From assembly GCA_024734495.1 (NCBI GenBank), contig JALMQS010000408.1, positions 147,677-211,676 on the forward strand: 64,000 nucleotides of DNA, in the 5' to 3' direction. Of this stretch, positions 36,300 through 47,954 are shown piece by piece. The DNA comes from Forficula auricularia (lineage: Eukaryota; Arthropoda; Insecta; Dermaptera; Forficulidae). Position numbers and translations under genes: made by a program. How positions within the stretch are numbered: the stretch's first letter is position 1; each line of letters opens with the position of its first letter. Under the pieces are notes generated by a model that was given only the letters and a program-made list of their open reading frames with translations, ran no database searches and was not told the DNA's origin.

Positions 36300-36560
36300 A
36301 AAAGAGATAAAAAGTTAGTATAAGTAAGTCAGGCAGGCTTAAAGAAGTTTAAAGAGAAAAAGAAAGGATAAAAAGAAAAAAAAAGAAACTAAATCCTCTT
36401 TTTAAAGGTGTTTAAAGTCTCGATTAAAAATTGTAATGAGAGAGAGAGAGATAAGATTGATAAAGAAGGGTTGGAAAATATAAAATAAAAAGAAGTAAAA
36501 ATACGAGAAAAACGAAGAATTTATAATTGAGAAGAAAAAAAGAGAGAGAAAGACTCAGGT
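36300..36560 (+). repeat. Purine-rich tract
   Basis: About 260 bases made mostly of A and G on the plus strand (aaagagaaaaagaaaggata, gagagagagagagataag and similar). Low complexity; no gene. Confidence 0.6.
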
Positions 36561-36897
36561 TTAGATAATTTTATTGTAGTTTTAAAATACACCCTTTAAA
36601 TAATCTTCTTGCGTTTAAGGGTAATTTGAATTAATTATAATTAGATTTTAAAAATACGAGTAGGTACTAGCGTGAAATTAGGTGCAAATGCACGAATCCA
36701 CACAGACTACACTATATTCAAACACCTGCCAATTGATTATATTACCCAAAGCTAGGAATTTTTTTTTTATCAGCCTGGGACGCAATCACGATAAGGATAA
36801 AAACTAATCAAATCCCATTTTCATATAGGTAGACATTAGACATTGGTTTGGGTTTTGGGATCGGTAGTACATTGCTTAAAATCGTCACTTTTTAAAG

Positions 36898-36965
36898 CAG
36901 TGTTTTCCAACCTTTTTTTGTACCATGCCCCACCTGTGCCTTTCTAAAATTCTTATGACCCCTAT
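36898..36965 (+). mobile_element. hAT-type terminus
   Basis: Reads cagtgttttccaaccttttt then gtaccatgccccacctg, a hAT-like terminus (CAGnGnTTnCCAACCnTTTT). A similar inverse end, gttggaaaacactg, is at 47744-47757, but the flanks do not give a matching duplication, so the two may be separate insertions. Confidence 0.5.
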
Positions 36966-37439
36966 GTATAGACTTACCATAATATTTTTTTCTCAAACTG
37001 GGACAATTTTGAGAGTTTGTTTGAAATAAAAAAATGAGCAATTTCTATATGATTTTACAAAGAGAAAATTATATTCACCAAAGTATTTATGATTCAAAAG
37101 TTAGTCTTTATTATTGTGAAGTGCTTAACAAAGAAATACAATTAAGTAGTAATGATTTTTAATTACTCTTAACTTTAGGATGAACTCAGGTTAAAAATTA
37201 CTCTCCTCCCAGGAGATCCTAGTATTAAATCAAGCTTACAAATAAATATTTGCTCATTGTACTTTACAACGTCTGAAACGCGGAGAAAATTTTTTCAACT
37301 AAGATTTTTTTCTGTTTGTGTGTCTGAATTCCGATAGCCCAAGAATGGAAAGTCAAAAAGTTCGTTTGTATCAATACATAGTACTGATTAGATTTTAGAA
37401 TATCTGCTTCAAAAGGGAAAAATTCTTTTTTTGTAACGA

Positions 37440-37714
37440 AATTTTCTCTGGAGAGAGACGGACTGGTAGAAATTTTAATTGAATGTAATGGAAGGCAGCC
37501 CAGAGGTAGTGAGGAAAGAAAAAATTAACACATATCAAATAAAGTGTAATTTATTGGAATCCTTCCTCCTTTCCTTTCAAACCGACGTTTCGGAGGATTT
37601 TTCCCTCCTTCTTCAGGGTTTCAAAGGGTCAATGAATGAAACAAATAAAATGGTTCCTACTTCTCTCCACAGTAGTGTTCAAAAACTTTCTTCATTTTTA
37701 ACAAAGGCATAGAA
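37440..37714 (+). mobile_element. Family 1 element, single arm
   Basis: Starts with ctctggagagagacggactg, then ttaattgaatgtaatggaag, the core (37579-37621), and continues to aaaatggttcctacttctct and ttcttcatttttaacaaagg. It is nearly identical to 49858-50130. The other arm of the palindrome is missing. Confidence 0.7.
37579..37621 (-). ncRNA. Hammerhead-ribozyme-like core (family 1)
   Basis: On the minus strand AAACC, CTGAAGA, A, GGAGG, loop GAAAAAT, CCTCC, GAAA, CGTC, GGTTT. Both helices (AAACC/GGTTT and GGAGG/CCTCC) pair fully. Confidence 0.55.
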
Positions 37715-38889
37715 AAACAATTTTTTTTTCCTTCTTTTTCCTAATTAGAAATTAGAATTAGGAAAAATTATTTTTTGAATTATTCTATTGAGAGTTTATG
37801 AGGATGTTATATTATAGTCATAAATGGTCATTTTATATTTAAGTTTATTAATAGTTGCTAGGGCAGCTCTAGTGTTCCGAGTCTTGGAAAAAGTTTTCAC
37901 TTTTTTAATATTTAATGTGTGGGTGAGCGATTCTTTCATTAGAATCTGATCGATGAAAATAACTAGAATAGAGAACAAATATAATGATCTCTCTTTCTTT
38001 AGACCTGCAAGGATGCTAAATACAAGTTCAAACCTATTTCAGACTATTAGAGATTAATTTCTTAATTTCTATTATTCTAGGAATGGCCTTTTGCACTCGG
38101 ACCAAAACGATACTCGTTATAGAGTAAGAGAATATTCAATTGGACTTCATTAAAATTTAGACAAAAATCTATAAAAGAAATTACATTTTACGGCTCTAGC
38201 TAGCAAGGGTACCGATTCTTGAAAAAGTTTGACTTTTTCTTATATTTATTTTTATTTTTAATCGCGTCGAGATATCCACTAAAATTTAGTTCACAATTAA
38301 CTTTGCCGAGGGAACACTTAATTTTTTCCAAATAACTTGGACAAAATGACAAACTTTCCGGGGTCACTGAGCCATGTACATTCAAACCGGGACAGTTCCG
38401 GTAAAAACGAGGCATATGGCAAGCCTACCTATGTAACATATACAGATTTTTAATATTTAAAAATTGAATTGTTCACTTAAGAAACTTAAATGATAGTTTT
38501 TAGGAAGAAATCATAAGGAAATATTGGAGGAAACATTATAAGTAAATTTATATATTTTTTAATATTATTTTTTCAATTGGACCGGAAAATAATACTATTG
38601 CTAATTGATAATCTTAACAACTTGTTTTTAGATATTTAAACTTGTAAACAACTTATTTTAATTTATTTATTAGATCTACTTATCGTACAATCTTATTTTT
38701 ATGTGATTTAAATTTTCTATTGGTGAATCTAAGAAAAATTTCTAGTTTATTTAGAATAAAAGTAAAACTACAACACTCACCTACAGTCGCTGAAGTCTTT
38801 GATCATACGATAAATGTCTTTTATAGATATTAAAAAAATTTTGAAAAAATTTAATTGTTTTTTTTAATTTAATAATGAGATAAGTAGGT

Positions 38890-39155
38890 TATAATGAAAG
38901 GCAGTCCAAATTATTTAAATTTTTTATTCAAATACCGACGTTTTGGAGACCTTTTCTCTCGCGCTTCAAATAGTCATGCCACAAGAAGAAGAATAGAAGG
39001 AAAAATTGTGTATGTGAAATGTGCCAAATATTTTTTAAATTTATGTTTCTGATGGTCTTCAATGGCAACGAAGAAAAAAAGAAAATTTAGACTAATGTGT
39101 GGCATGACTATTTGAAACCTTGAAGAAGTCGGAAAAGTCGACGAAACGTTGGCTG
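38890..39155. mobile_element. Palindromic element with divergent cores
   Basis: Inverse arms: caaatagtcatgccac at about 38966 and gtggcatgactatttg at about 39099, flanked outward by a degraded core on the left (ccgacgttttggagac) and a better one on the right (39120-39150). The left flank carries gaaaggcagtccaaa, resembling the GGCAGCCC arm motif of family 1. Confidence 0.55.
39120..39150 (+). ncRNA. Hammerhead-like core (family 4)
   Basis: TTGAAGA, one A, GTCG, loop GAAAAGT, CGAC, GAAA, CGTT, then GG. First conserved base is T instead of C. Upstream ACC against downstream GG gives only a two-pair outer helix. Confidence 0.35.
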
Positions 39156-39212
39156 ATAAATAAAAAAGTCACGCATAAAAACTGTATATTGTGTATTGTG
39201 TATTTAATAACT

Positions 39213-39239
39213 TTTCGCCTATGACCGAGGCTTCGTCAG
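39213..39239 (-). ncRNA. Hammerhead-like core (family 5)
   Basis: On the minus strand CTGACGA, one A, GCCT, loop CGGTCAT, AGGC, GAAA, AGTT. The GCCT/AGGC stem is perfect and again unrelated in sequence to the other families. No outer helix seen directly next to it. Confidence 0.35.
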
Positions 39240-39409
39240 GCCTTAAAACCGAGTATGAGGAATTAAGTAAAAAAACTATTATCAGATTTGCATGTATACA
39301 TTGATTAACATCTTAAAAACCATCATAGCTTAAAGTCAAAGTAAGCAATAAAAGTTCTTTAAATATACTCTATTCAATAAAGCTATGGTATTTAAAATCA
39401 AATCTTCAA

Positions 39410-39765
39410 TTTAATCGCGAAGGTGTGTTGGAAGTCAGCAAATCGTGTGCTATACACACGTGGGAATCTTTGATTTAATTCCATATTAACATGTGCATAA
39501 TAGTAATTATAGAATTGGAAAAGCGCTGAGATGCTTTTTCGATGGAGCAGTGAGTCAATGAAGTCTTAAATGATTGAATCATTTATTAGTTTCTGAATTG
39601 TAACTAAAGTGACAAGAGAATATTTGGAGGGATCTTTCCAAAGGTGTAAGCTATATTCGATACATGGACGGATTCAAGCCTTGTAAAGAAGAACTTGAGT
39701 GGTATCTAAAAAATGCATAGACTTTAATAGCAAGCTAAGCCTTTTTGCTGCAGAAGAAATACGAA
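39410..39765 (-). pseudogene. Diverged LINE fragment (relative of 41400-42140)
   Basis: The text from gcgaaggtgtgttggaagtc through ctgaattgtaactaaagtga to ttttgctgcagaagaaatac follows 41690-42065 in order, with many changes. It is an old copy of the same non-LTR element, minus strand. Confidence 0.55.
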
Positions 39766-39867
39766 ACCATATTTAATCTTTTTGCATTGTTTCATCTGTA
39801 TTAAAATAGCTTGATTTAATTTATATCATGCAATCGGATTATAAGGAATAATTATGTGTGAGTTTAC

Positions 39868-40000
39868 CTGATTCTTTAGATGCAATATGGCTCGTCGTTG
39901 CGGATGATAAAGTGAAGCAGATCGATAGAAGGTGCCTAAAATAAATGTGAGGAAAACAGCGCCGGTGACAGCCTGAAGGCCCAGACGCCACCCGATGGCA
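39868..40000 (-). CDS. MCT-like transporter, TM6 exon
   Basis: 133 bp: one base completing Ser111, then 44 codons. Acceptor TGTTGTAG before 40000, donor GTAAACT after 39868. It encodes AIGWRLGLQAVTGAVFLTFI, LGTFYRSASLYHPQRRAILH and LKNQ. GWR at the start of TM6 followed by a Tyr/Arg-rich cytoplasmic start of the central loop is characteristic of SLC16 proteins. Confidence 0.93.
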
Positions 40001-41399
40001 CTACAACACACACACGTACACACATACACATAGACATGAGAGGAATGATAAATGGTCAATACTCAAATGGGCAGGGCGCCACCTTAAAGGATGAGAAGGG
40101 TTAAAGTATGTGAGGGTGAGAATTAAAAGAGCCTGCGAAATAGAAATCAGACCCTTGCACTCTAATTAACGGTTTTAATTAAAATATACATACAAGCAGG
40201 AAACAAGTTTTATGCATATATTATTGTAATTAAATACTGGAACGAAATATATGTGAGGGCTTAGGTGATTAACTTAACACCTTACTGCACTGTTGACATG
40301 TTGACAGATATTTCCGAAATAACTATCGTAATTATCGTATTCTTAACAACTTTTTTTTAATCATATTTAGAATGTTATTCTTGAGAATTAAATCATGCAT
40401 TTACTCAAGCGTACCGAGTCCAAAATTTTACTCGAAGCTATAAATAAACCCAAAGCATAATCTGAGATACGATGGATAATCAAAGATCTTATTAGAGAAG
40501 TTTTATTGTCAGAAGTACCTGGTATTTTTTTTTTTTTTTGTTAATGATATTGATGTGAGAAGGAGATATACCAGAAGGTGGATCCCCTAAAGGCCAGATG
40601 GGCTGGCCCCTCCATCGTGAAAAGAACAGAGCAGAAGGAAAAGAAGCCGGGATCACGAGCCAATCTCAGAAACTTAGATACATTTCAATATCCAATTTAC
40701 TAAGGTTTTAGGGGCTTCGAGCAGTGGTAAATTCTCCGTTATATGTCAGAGGTGAGATTCGTCACAAAGGATTGTGTTTTTGGCAGATGGGTTGAGTTTT
40801 AAAAGGGGAAGTCGGTGCCCCTTCTGGCATTCAATCAAACTTAGTTAATAAGTTTGATTATTTTTTGTAGTTTTAGAAAACAAAAGATGAAAATTTAAAT
40901 ATTCAAAAACTGTTTTTTTTTTTTTTTTTTTTTGAATAACTTACAATGGAATAATATTATGTTTTAATGATATTATTTAATATCCATTCGAAATAAAATT
41001 CACACTCTCGCCACCCCCCCCCCCTCAAAAAAAAAATCTGAACTTGATGAAATTTCAAAAGTTTAAATTTTTCGATTTTCAATCAATTTTCAAAATGATA
41101 TTTCTAATAATTTGTTATAAAATTATATTTTTTTATGATTTTATATAATTTTTAAATGAAAGAGAGCTAAATCTTTAAAAAATATTTACTTATTTGTTTG
41201 TTTAACACTAGAACGCCCGGACTTTCAGATCCCCTAGAACGCCCGGATGCCGTCAATTTGACTTGGATTTTTCAACACTCAAACTAAATAAAATCATTCT
41301 GTTTCCTTTTATTTAATATTTTTTTTATTTTTTCTAATAATAAATATAATTCTATTATCAATTTATATATTAAAAATACATATTAATATATTATATTTA

Positions 41400-42140
41400 T
41401 TTTCCTCTCCTGTTTCACCTAATTTTTTTTTTTTAATGCAATCGAATGCAAGAAGGGGTGCACCAGTAAAGATGTAGCCCTATGGATCTCGAAAGACCCT
41501 TGCATTACCGAAGAGAAGGGAAAGTTGATTAAGTGAGAGGGTGTAGACGTAGGTGTCTATGCACCCTGGTTTTGAAGGTTTGAAGATCATAGGTGCTGGG
41601 AAAGATAGAGGCTGGGAGAGAGTTCCAGTTCCTTGAAGTCATGGGGATATATGTATTCGCGAATGAAGTGGTCCGGCACTTTTCCAATTTGACCGCGAAA
41701 GAGTGTTGGGAGTCGGCAAAACGTGTGCTGCGTGCAAAGCATGCTTTGGGGGGAATTATTGATTTTATCTCATCAGAGCACCTGCCGTGATAGTATCTAT
41801 AGAAAAGGGAAAGGGCAGAGACATCTCTTCGATGAGCCAGCGAGTCGAGGAGTCGGTGAGGGTAGAATCGTCAATTAGCCTGACGGCTCGTTTCTGAATT
41901 GCATCAAGGGTAGCAAGAGAATATTTTGAGGCTCCTCTCCACAGATGAGAGCCGTATTCGAGACAGGGGCGGATTTGGGCCTTGTAGATGGTGAGAAGTT
42001 GTGGGGTTTGTAAAATCGCTTGGACCTGAATAAGAAGCCAATCTTCCTTTGCTGCAGATTTCGCCACAGAGGAGATGTGTTCATTCCAAGACAGGTCAGA
42101 TGCGACAGAGACGCCCAACATGGATAGGCTGTCACACATT
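41400..42140 (-). pseudogene. Non-LTR retrotransposon 3' end (reverse transcriptase tail, 3' UTR, tail)
   Basis: On the minus strand the text SLSMLGVSVASDLSWNEHIS, ...QLLTIYKAQIRPCLEYGSHL, WRGASKYSLATLDAIQKRAV and RLIDDSTLT is the C-terminal domain of a Jockey/CR1-type reverse transcriptase. Small frame shifts follow, and the reading resumes with NSLPASIFPSTYDLQTFKTR and VHRHLRLHPLT before a stop near 41548. The 3' UTR ends about 41440, next to an A-rich tail (T-run on plus at 41421-41433). It is 5' truncated and frame-broken. Part of the 3' UTR is duplicated at 29592-29668. Confidence 0.8.
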
Positions 42141-42456
42141 TTAAGGGTATTTCGAATCGAAGTGAATATCAGGGAAATCTCTATTTTCGCGCCTAGAAAT
42201 TAGACAACATTGAGTCTTATTTGAATTAAAGTTAACAGAATGAATGTTAAATGAATCTCCTTCTGAATTATCCGGTGTAATATTTTTTAAAATTTCTAAT
42301 ATTTCAGTTTCACTGAGACCTCGTGCCATTATAAATAATATTGAAATAAAAAAAACAAATATACGAAAAAAACTCACGAGAAATTGAGAGAGAATGTGTT
42401 GTTGATAATTCTAAGGGCGGAACAAAAATGAAATGGCAAGACTAGGCTCGGCATAC

Positions 42457-42458
<2 letters not shown>

Positions 42459-42553
<95 letters not shown>
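42459..42553 (+). repeat. (AT)n microsatellite, about 47 repeats
   Basis: An uninterrupted run of alternating A and T of about 95 bases, far longer than other simple repeats in the window. Expected to be unstable in length and cruciform-prone. Confidence 0.95.
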
Positions 42554-42555
<2 letters not shown>

Positions 42556-42654
42556 ATGCTATTATTTTTTTATTAGAAAGCTATTCAAAAATGATTAAAA
42601 GTCAGCGAGTTTCAAAGTTCTAACTTAAATAGTAACGAAATGAAAGAGAAATGA

Positions 42655-42870
42655 AATAATCAGTAGAGATTGTGGTGTTGGTGCAAGGTGAAACATCTTT
42701 AATAAAGATAAGAGTAAATAAATATTTTATTTAATATGGATTTACTATGAGTTAAGGATACTGGGTCACTTATTTCACATTAAAATTAAAAATTAAAAGA
42801 TATAAATTTTTTTCTTTTTCAATATATATATTTCGGGCTATCAACCCATCTTCAGGAAATACAGAAAGTA
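42655..42870. mobile_element. Family 2 element
   Basis: Head gtggtgttggtgcaaggtga then a core at 42831-42855. It shares its head with 27735 and 31818. Short inverse text is present but less regular than in the 31810 copy. Confidence 0.45.
42831..42855 (-). ncRNA. Hammerhead-like core (family 2)
   Basis: On the minus strand CTGAAGA, one T, GGG, loop TTGATAG, CCC, GAAA, TATATATA. The stem matches the 31967 copy, but the loop differs and the third base after CTG differs. Confidence 0.35.
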
Positions 42871-43659
42871 ACTTGACGGCTTCAAGCGTTCTAGTGTTAA
42901 AATAGACAAAAAATCACAATCTTAGAATTTTGTCAGTTTTGATAGAATTTTCAAAAGTTATGTTTTTCAATATTTGTCTATGAAATAATATTTCAAAAAC
43001 CATGGAAAAACTTAAATATTTATTTTTAAGAAGTATGTTTCAAGGTTTAAGCTTTATTGGTTTTTACAATGTTGATATGATTAAAGTATATGCGTCGTGC
43101 GTCAAAAGAGCTTTTATTTAAATCTCCATTTTTAAATAATTAATAGTTAAATGATAAGATGATTAAAATAAATTATGATATAGCCCCTGGAGTTATGCAA
43201 CCTTTTTGACTGGCTGCTGGATGAGTAATCTATATGACAGGCTTGCATATTGTGAAAATTCACATATTTACAATTCGTATTTAACAAGGGCAAGAGCTAG
43301 AGGATGTAGAGAGTCGATATTATTATTACATCGATTATGTTTATTAAAACGTCAAAATTTTAATATTGTATAATATTTTTTAGACTCACTAGTAGCGTTT
43401 GTTTGATATAAAATTCGATTTAAGTCACAAAATTTTAATTGCAATAAAGTTTAAAATGTCTTCATTAAAAACAAGATAAGACAATGTGAAAGCGCCTATA
43501 ATACTGTCTACTAATTATCTGAGTTAATAATAATTTTTTAGACATTTCCTTGATTCCAAGGTTTTTAGAATTTTGCGATAAAATATCATCTTGAGGTCTG
43601 ACCACACTGACAAAAGCTGAAATTAAGTGTAATATAAGTACCTCTTTGTATTGAAGTTA

Positions 43660-43933
43660 TTAAGGGGCAATTCATGAAATACGTTCGTAACCAGGAGGGG
43701 GTATTTCTTAGAGTGATGTTATGTGACAAGGGGTAGGGAAGGGGGTCTAAGAAACGTAACGTTCGCACTTAATCAATTTATTTTAATTTTTTTCTCAACT
43801 TGTCAGCAATAAATCGTTTATAGGTAGGGAATCTATCTTTTGGGACGTTATAATTGTTAGAGGGTCCCAGATAATGTGACGCAGCTTGACGACGGGAGGT
43901 CCAAAAGGGCGAAATTTTGCGAATGATCCCTAA
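43660..43933. mobile_element. 274-bp MITE, TTAAGGGGC...CCCTAA
   Basis: Left end ttaaggggcaattcatgaaa and right end aatgatccctaa are inverse with mismatches (TTAGGGATCATTCGCAAAA on the minus strand). The interior contains a G-rich run (ggaggggg, gggtctaag) and its partial complement, in the style of common insect MITEs. Confidence 0.55.
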
Positions 43934-44229
43934 GCTATATTTTACTCTTTTTAAATTATTTTATGAATGGACCCAAGTTATTTTACTCTTTTTAAATTAT
44001 TTCAGTATACAAAGCTTAAATTTGCCCCTGTCTAGAATATGACGAATTATTTGAAGAGAACGGTCACCAAATATTCACTTGCCACCCTAGATGGAATTTA
44101 AAGGCGAGCAATAATACTAAGCTGAAATTCCACATTATTTGGCTGACTTGATTCCCTGGTACATCTTAGAACCGTGTCCACTCTACATCTTTTCCATTTT
44201 TTTTTTTTTTTTTTTTTTATAAAAATTGT

Positions 44230-44430
44230 TCTGAGGAAATAAAATCAATAATCCCAACTTAAAGGCCCGTTTATGCGAAAAACGAAATTTCGTATGACTC
44301 AACAGCCTTTGCAGTTAAAATAGTTACAAATCGTTTATTCGCATTGGAAACTTGTTAATACCTATGACTTCTAGTGACCGGAACTCATTTCTCGCTTTCG
44401 TCTTTACCACCTTCAATCTTTCCAGATTCA
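44230..44430 (+). pseudogene. Degraded LINE reverse-transcriptase fragment
   Basis: aaataaaatcaataatccca at 44239 and the later phrase cctatgacttctagtgaccg correspond in order to 53785-53940 (…ataaaaccaataatccctcc… and …cctataacatctagagactg…). Same LINE family, decayed. Confidence 0.45.
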
Positions 44431-44439
44431 ACTCTTGAA

Positions 44440-44610
44440 TTTTTCTTCTTCTTCTTCTTTTCACATCAACCAATAGGGGTTATAACACCCTTTTGTATTC
44501 ACTCATTAAAAAAGAACGAGTGAATAATTTTGACAGGAAATTACTGAGAGAATACTTCCTATAGTAATCTTTAACGAGTAGCTATGACACAAATAGAAAA
44601 AAAACATATT
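44440..44610. mobile_element. SINE-like relic with (CTT)n
   Basis: A cttcttcttctttt run followed by text whose right part (gagagaatacttcctatagt ... gtagctatgacac) resembles the 3' body of the SINE at 1505-1565. The head is not recognisable. Confidence 0.35.
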
Positions 44611-45090
44611 AATAATTTGAGCAATAATCCAAACAAAATTTCTTTACGAAAAATAATTTTTAAAGATTTCCTTTTATTTATTTGAGACTAGAAATTCAAA
44701 GCGCTTTCCTTCATTTTAACTCTAGTAAAGATATTATATATGTATTTTTTTTCTGGATCTTGCTGTCCAGGTTGAAGAGCTGAAAATTTCTTTTCGCTTT
44801 TACCATCCATGATGAATTAGAAAAGTGATCCAAATTTCCTAGTTTATTCACGACTTTTTGACTTAAAGTTTTAAATACAACATGTATTTCATAAAGCTGA
44901 CCTGATTCATTAATGATAGTAATGGATATATAGTTAACTACAGTTTGATATATCCATTTGATATTTCCATCACCACTCGAAAAAATCTTCAGAATTGGAG
45001 GCCAAACAGTCGATAATAATAATAATAAAATTCAGATTGTAAATTTCAAAATAATCTTTCGCGTGGATATTTAAATGAATACTAGTCAAA

Positions 45091-45229
45091 ATTGAAGGAG
45101 ACAATAAAAGAGTGTGTTTCTGCTGGAATTATAAATTTTATTTATTTATAACGAGACTATAGTTTGGTTATAAATAAATAAAATTTATAATTCCAGCAGA
45201 AGACACAGTCTTTTATTGTCTCCTTCAAT
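45091..45229. mobile_element. 139-bp near-perfect palindrome
   Basis: attgaaggagacaataaaag at the left and its complement at the right, with tctgctggaattataaattt / aaatttataattccagcaga inside and a centre at acgagactatagtttggt. The arms are about 55 bp. It has the layout of the 56475 element but no ribozyme-like core in its loop. Confidence 0.75.
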
Positions 45230-45589
45230 ATATAAAAATTCTGCTACTCTCGCCACAAAAACTTTCAATCTAGTCAAAATTGTAGTATTTACTTTTTTCA
45301 TGAACAATTAAAGTTAATTAATATTTTTGATACTTCTGATTAGTTTTAATATTATTATTTTTATTTTAAAACTATATATAATTAGAAAAGGTTTAGTTTT
45401 ATTTATCAGTCTTCCAACTCTTCACAAAAATAATTTGTTTGAAATATTTACATACATTAATTACATTGAAGATGAAATTAAGTCTTACGAAACTTAACTC
45501 TTGAAAAATATAAGATTGTTGATTTTAAAAATATTTTTTACTTGAAGATTTTCACTTTACAATTTCAACAATTATAATTTACTTTTATA

Positions 45590-45640
45590 GACGTTTTGGT
45601 TTCATACAAAGTAAATTTCATCAGCAATAAGTGTGACTAG
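45590..45640 (-). ncRNA. Very degraded hammerhead-like core
   Basis: On the minus strand CTGATGA, then AATTTACTTTGTATG, GAAAcc...AAAACGTC. The order of elements fits but the stem is only TAC/GTA. May be chance. Confidence 0.15.
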
Positions 45641-45754
45641 TTGCATTTAATTAATATTCCTATAAAATAAATACTTCTGTATTGACATAAGAAACTCAAA
45701 ATCACTAATATTTTGGAGAAAACACAAATTTTTAGTTATTAATTAGAAAATGAT

Positions 45755-46275
45755 CATCATCATTGAGTATACAGTCCTAAGACTGGTTTGATGCAACAAT
45801 CCGTCTCCACTCGACTCTGTCTCCCGCCAGCTGTTTGACCTCTCTAAATGTCTGGCATCCCATATCCCCAATTATTTGGTTGACATATTCTAATCTGGAT
45901 CTTCCCCTTCCCCTTTTCTTTCCCACCTCCCCCTCCAAGATATCCCTAAGCAGTCCCCCATGTCTCAGTGTGTGTCCCATCATCTGACCTCTTCTCTTCT
46001 TCAGACTCTTCCACAAGGTTCTTCTTTCTCCGATTCTTCCAAGAACTTCTTCATTTGTAATTTTATCCATCCATTTGATATTCATCATTCTTCTGTAGCA
46101 CCACATTTCGAAAGCCTCTAATCTCTTTCTCTCCGCCTTTCTAATTGTCCAGGTTTCACACCCGTACATGGCTATGCTCCATACATATGTCTTCAATAGC
46201 AACTTCCTGTTTTCTAAGATGATTGAGGAGGAGCATAGTAGTTTTTGTTTTGAATTAAACCCCACATTTTGAATT
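45755..46275 (-). pseudogene. RTE-type reverse transcriptase C-terminal fragment, long open frame
   Basis: 162 codons without a stop on the minus strand (46265-45777): KTYVWSIAMYGCETWTIRKA, ERKRLEAFEMWCYRRMMNIK, WMDKITNEEVLGRIGERRTL, a GQMMGHTLRHGGLLRDILEG segment, KKRGRGRSRLEYVNQIIGDM and VASNQS before the stop. This is the C-terminal part of an RTE-like endonuclease-reverse transcriptase; the catalytic part is missing. Better preserved than the plus-strand copy at 22850, so younger. Both share the end tagtcctaagactg... / cttaggactgtatactca. Confidence 0.85.
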
Positions 46276-47683
46276 AAACCCCATGAAAATGATAGAAAAG
46301 CTTATTTTGTTTCAATTATGATTAAGACACATTTATAAAATAATATGATATTTACAATATGCTTGTAATCAATAAATGAAATTATTCATTATCAATTATT
46401 AGAGGCAAATAATAAAGTAATGAAGGTATTTAAATGATATTAATTATACATGCTAATAATTCCAGAGAAAAATGTTCACAATAATTTGATATTATACATA
46501 TTAATAATCTCCAATAAAATTGAATACTACAATTGATGATATATTAATGCAGACTTTGAGGGGGAATTGTTTAATGAAAAAATAGAAAAAAATATGAAAA
46601 ATATTTGTCTGGAGATACACTTCCTGAAAAATTTAAGAATTTGTCCGCAAATTGTTTGAAATAGAAAGTTAAAATATGAAATAAAAATGTAGTCTACCTA
46701 ATAGTTCAAGTCTTTGTGCCGGATTTCAGCTTATCAGCTTCAACTGTTCAAAAGCTCCAAATTTAATAAATTGTTGTAGTTGTTTTTTTCTGATTTTCTG
46801 CATTATTGATCAAGAAATTCTGAATTTATTAAGCTAAAAATATAATCAGTTTTTCATTTTAAAAATTTAAACATTTAGCAGTAGAATGAACTTTTTAAGA
46901 ACTTTCGTTTTTAAGTTAACTTTGGTATTGTAAGCCAGACTCAGACAAAGACATAAAAAAATCATCCTGTAAAATGAGTTTTCTCAACTTTTCATCTATG
47001 GCAAATAACCCTAGAATCGTTATTAAAATTTTCGAAGGAATTTAATACTACCTACAACCGAAAAACGTATGCAAAGATTTTAGTAATTTATATCTTATTT
47101 AAGATGATAGAAGTTAAAAATCTAAGATTTTTATAATAAAGAAAACTAATGTATTAAATATTTACCTTATAAATAAATACAAATCTTTTAATAAACAAGC
47201 TTCAACTCTATATGAAAATCCAAACGGTTTGGGAGATTTTGTCCCTTTATTAATGGAATTTTAATTTATTAATTGTAAAAAAATAAAAAAGGGTAAAAAG
47301 ATACAGGGTAGTAATTAGATCTCTTAAAGGCTGTTTAGAATATTTTAACTTATTTAAAAAAATATATAAGTATTTTTCGTTTTTCCCGAGTAATATTTAT
47401 TCAGGTTGGTAATTAGGTCTAATAAGATACCTTAACAAATTAAATAATCAGTCACTCCCCCCATCTCAGACTTTGAAACCCTCCCATAAAATAATATACC
47501 TACGCCATGTCCGAGGATACGCCGCCGAGCAAACCAAATATTATACTAATAGACACTATTAAATTCTAACAAGACTTATTTATTTTTTGTTTAATCGTAA
47601 TATCTGCCACAAACAAAAAAGTTTTACTTCAATCGCGTGTAAAGATTACCTGCACTAATTTTTTGTATAAGAACACACATTTT

Positions 47684-47760
47684 TTAGTAGGTACCCCAGG
47701 GGTGCCCACAGGGGTTTTAAGATGTAGAGTGGGTGGAAAATTGTTGGAAAACACTGTTTT
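47684..47760 (-). mobile_element. hAT-like terminus
   Basis: On the minus strand starts cagtgttttccaacaatttt and proceeds to ctgtgggcacccctgg. Compare 36898. Single end only. Confidence 0.4.
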
Positions 47761-47954
47761 TATTAGAAATACAGCAATACCTTTTCCTTGGGAAGAAGTT
47801 TTAGAGTAGGTCTACTGTTATTACTTCCAGGAAGGGTTACTTTTTTTCACGAAGTTGGGGTGATACGAAATTAGTGGGGGTTGCATAAACTTGCAGATTA
47901 CATAGATATTTGTACATTTTTTAAAATAAATTTATTTGAAAAGTTAATTTTTTT

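Larger units (their letters stand above)
34685..39867 (-). other. Intron (5.2 kb)
   Basis: Donor CAG|GTAAACT at 39867, acceptor TGTTTAG at 34685. Contains degenerate repeats (34780-35280), a purine-rich tract (36300-36560), a hAT end (36898), element arms and ribozyme-like cores (37475-39240) and a LINE relic (39410-39765). The stretches 35290-36290 and 37720-38880 hold nothing I can name, apart from short text shared between 31550-31700 and 37980-38140. Confidence 0.8.

Noticed and set aside
36898..47757. A 10.8-kb hAT element between the inverse ends at 36898 and 47757
   Set aside because: The flanking eight bases do not match, the interior includes a host exon (39868-40000), and no transposase is present.
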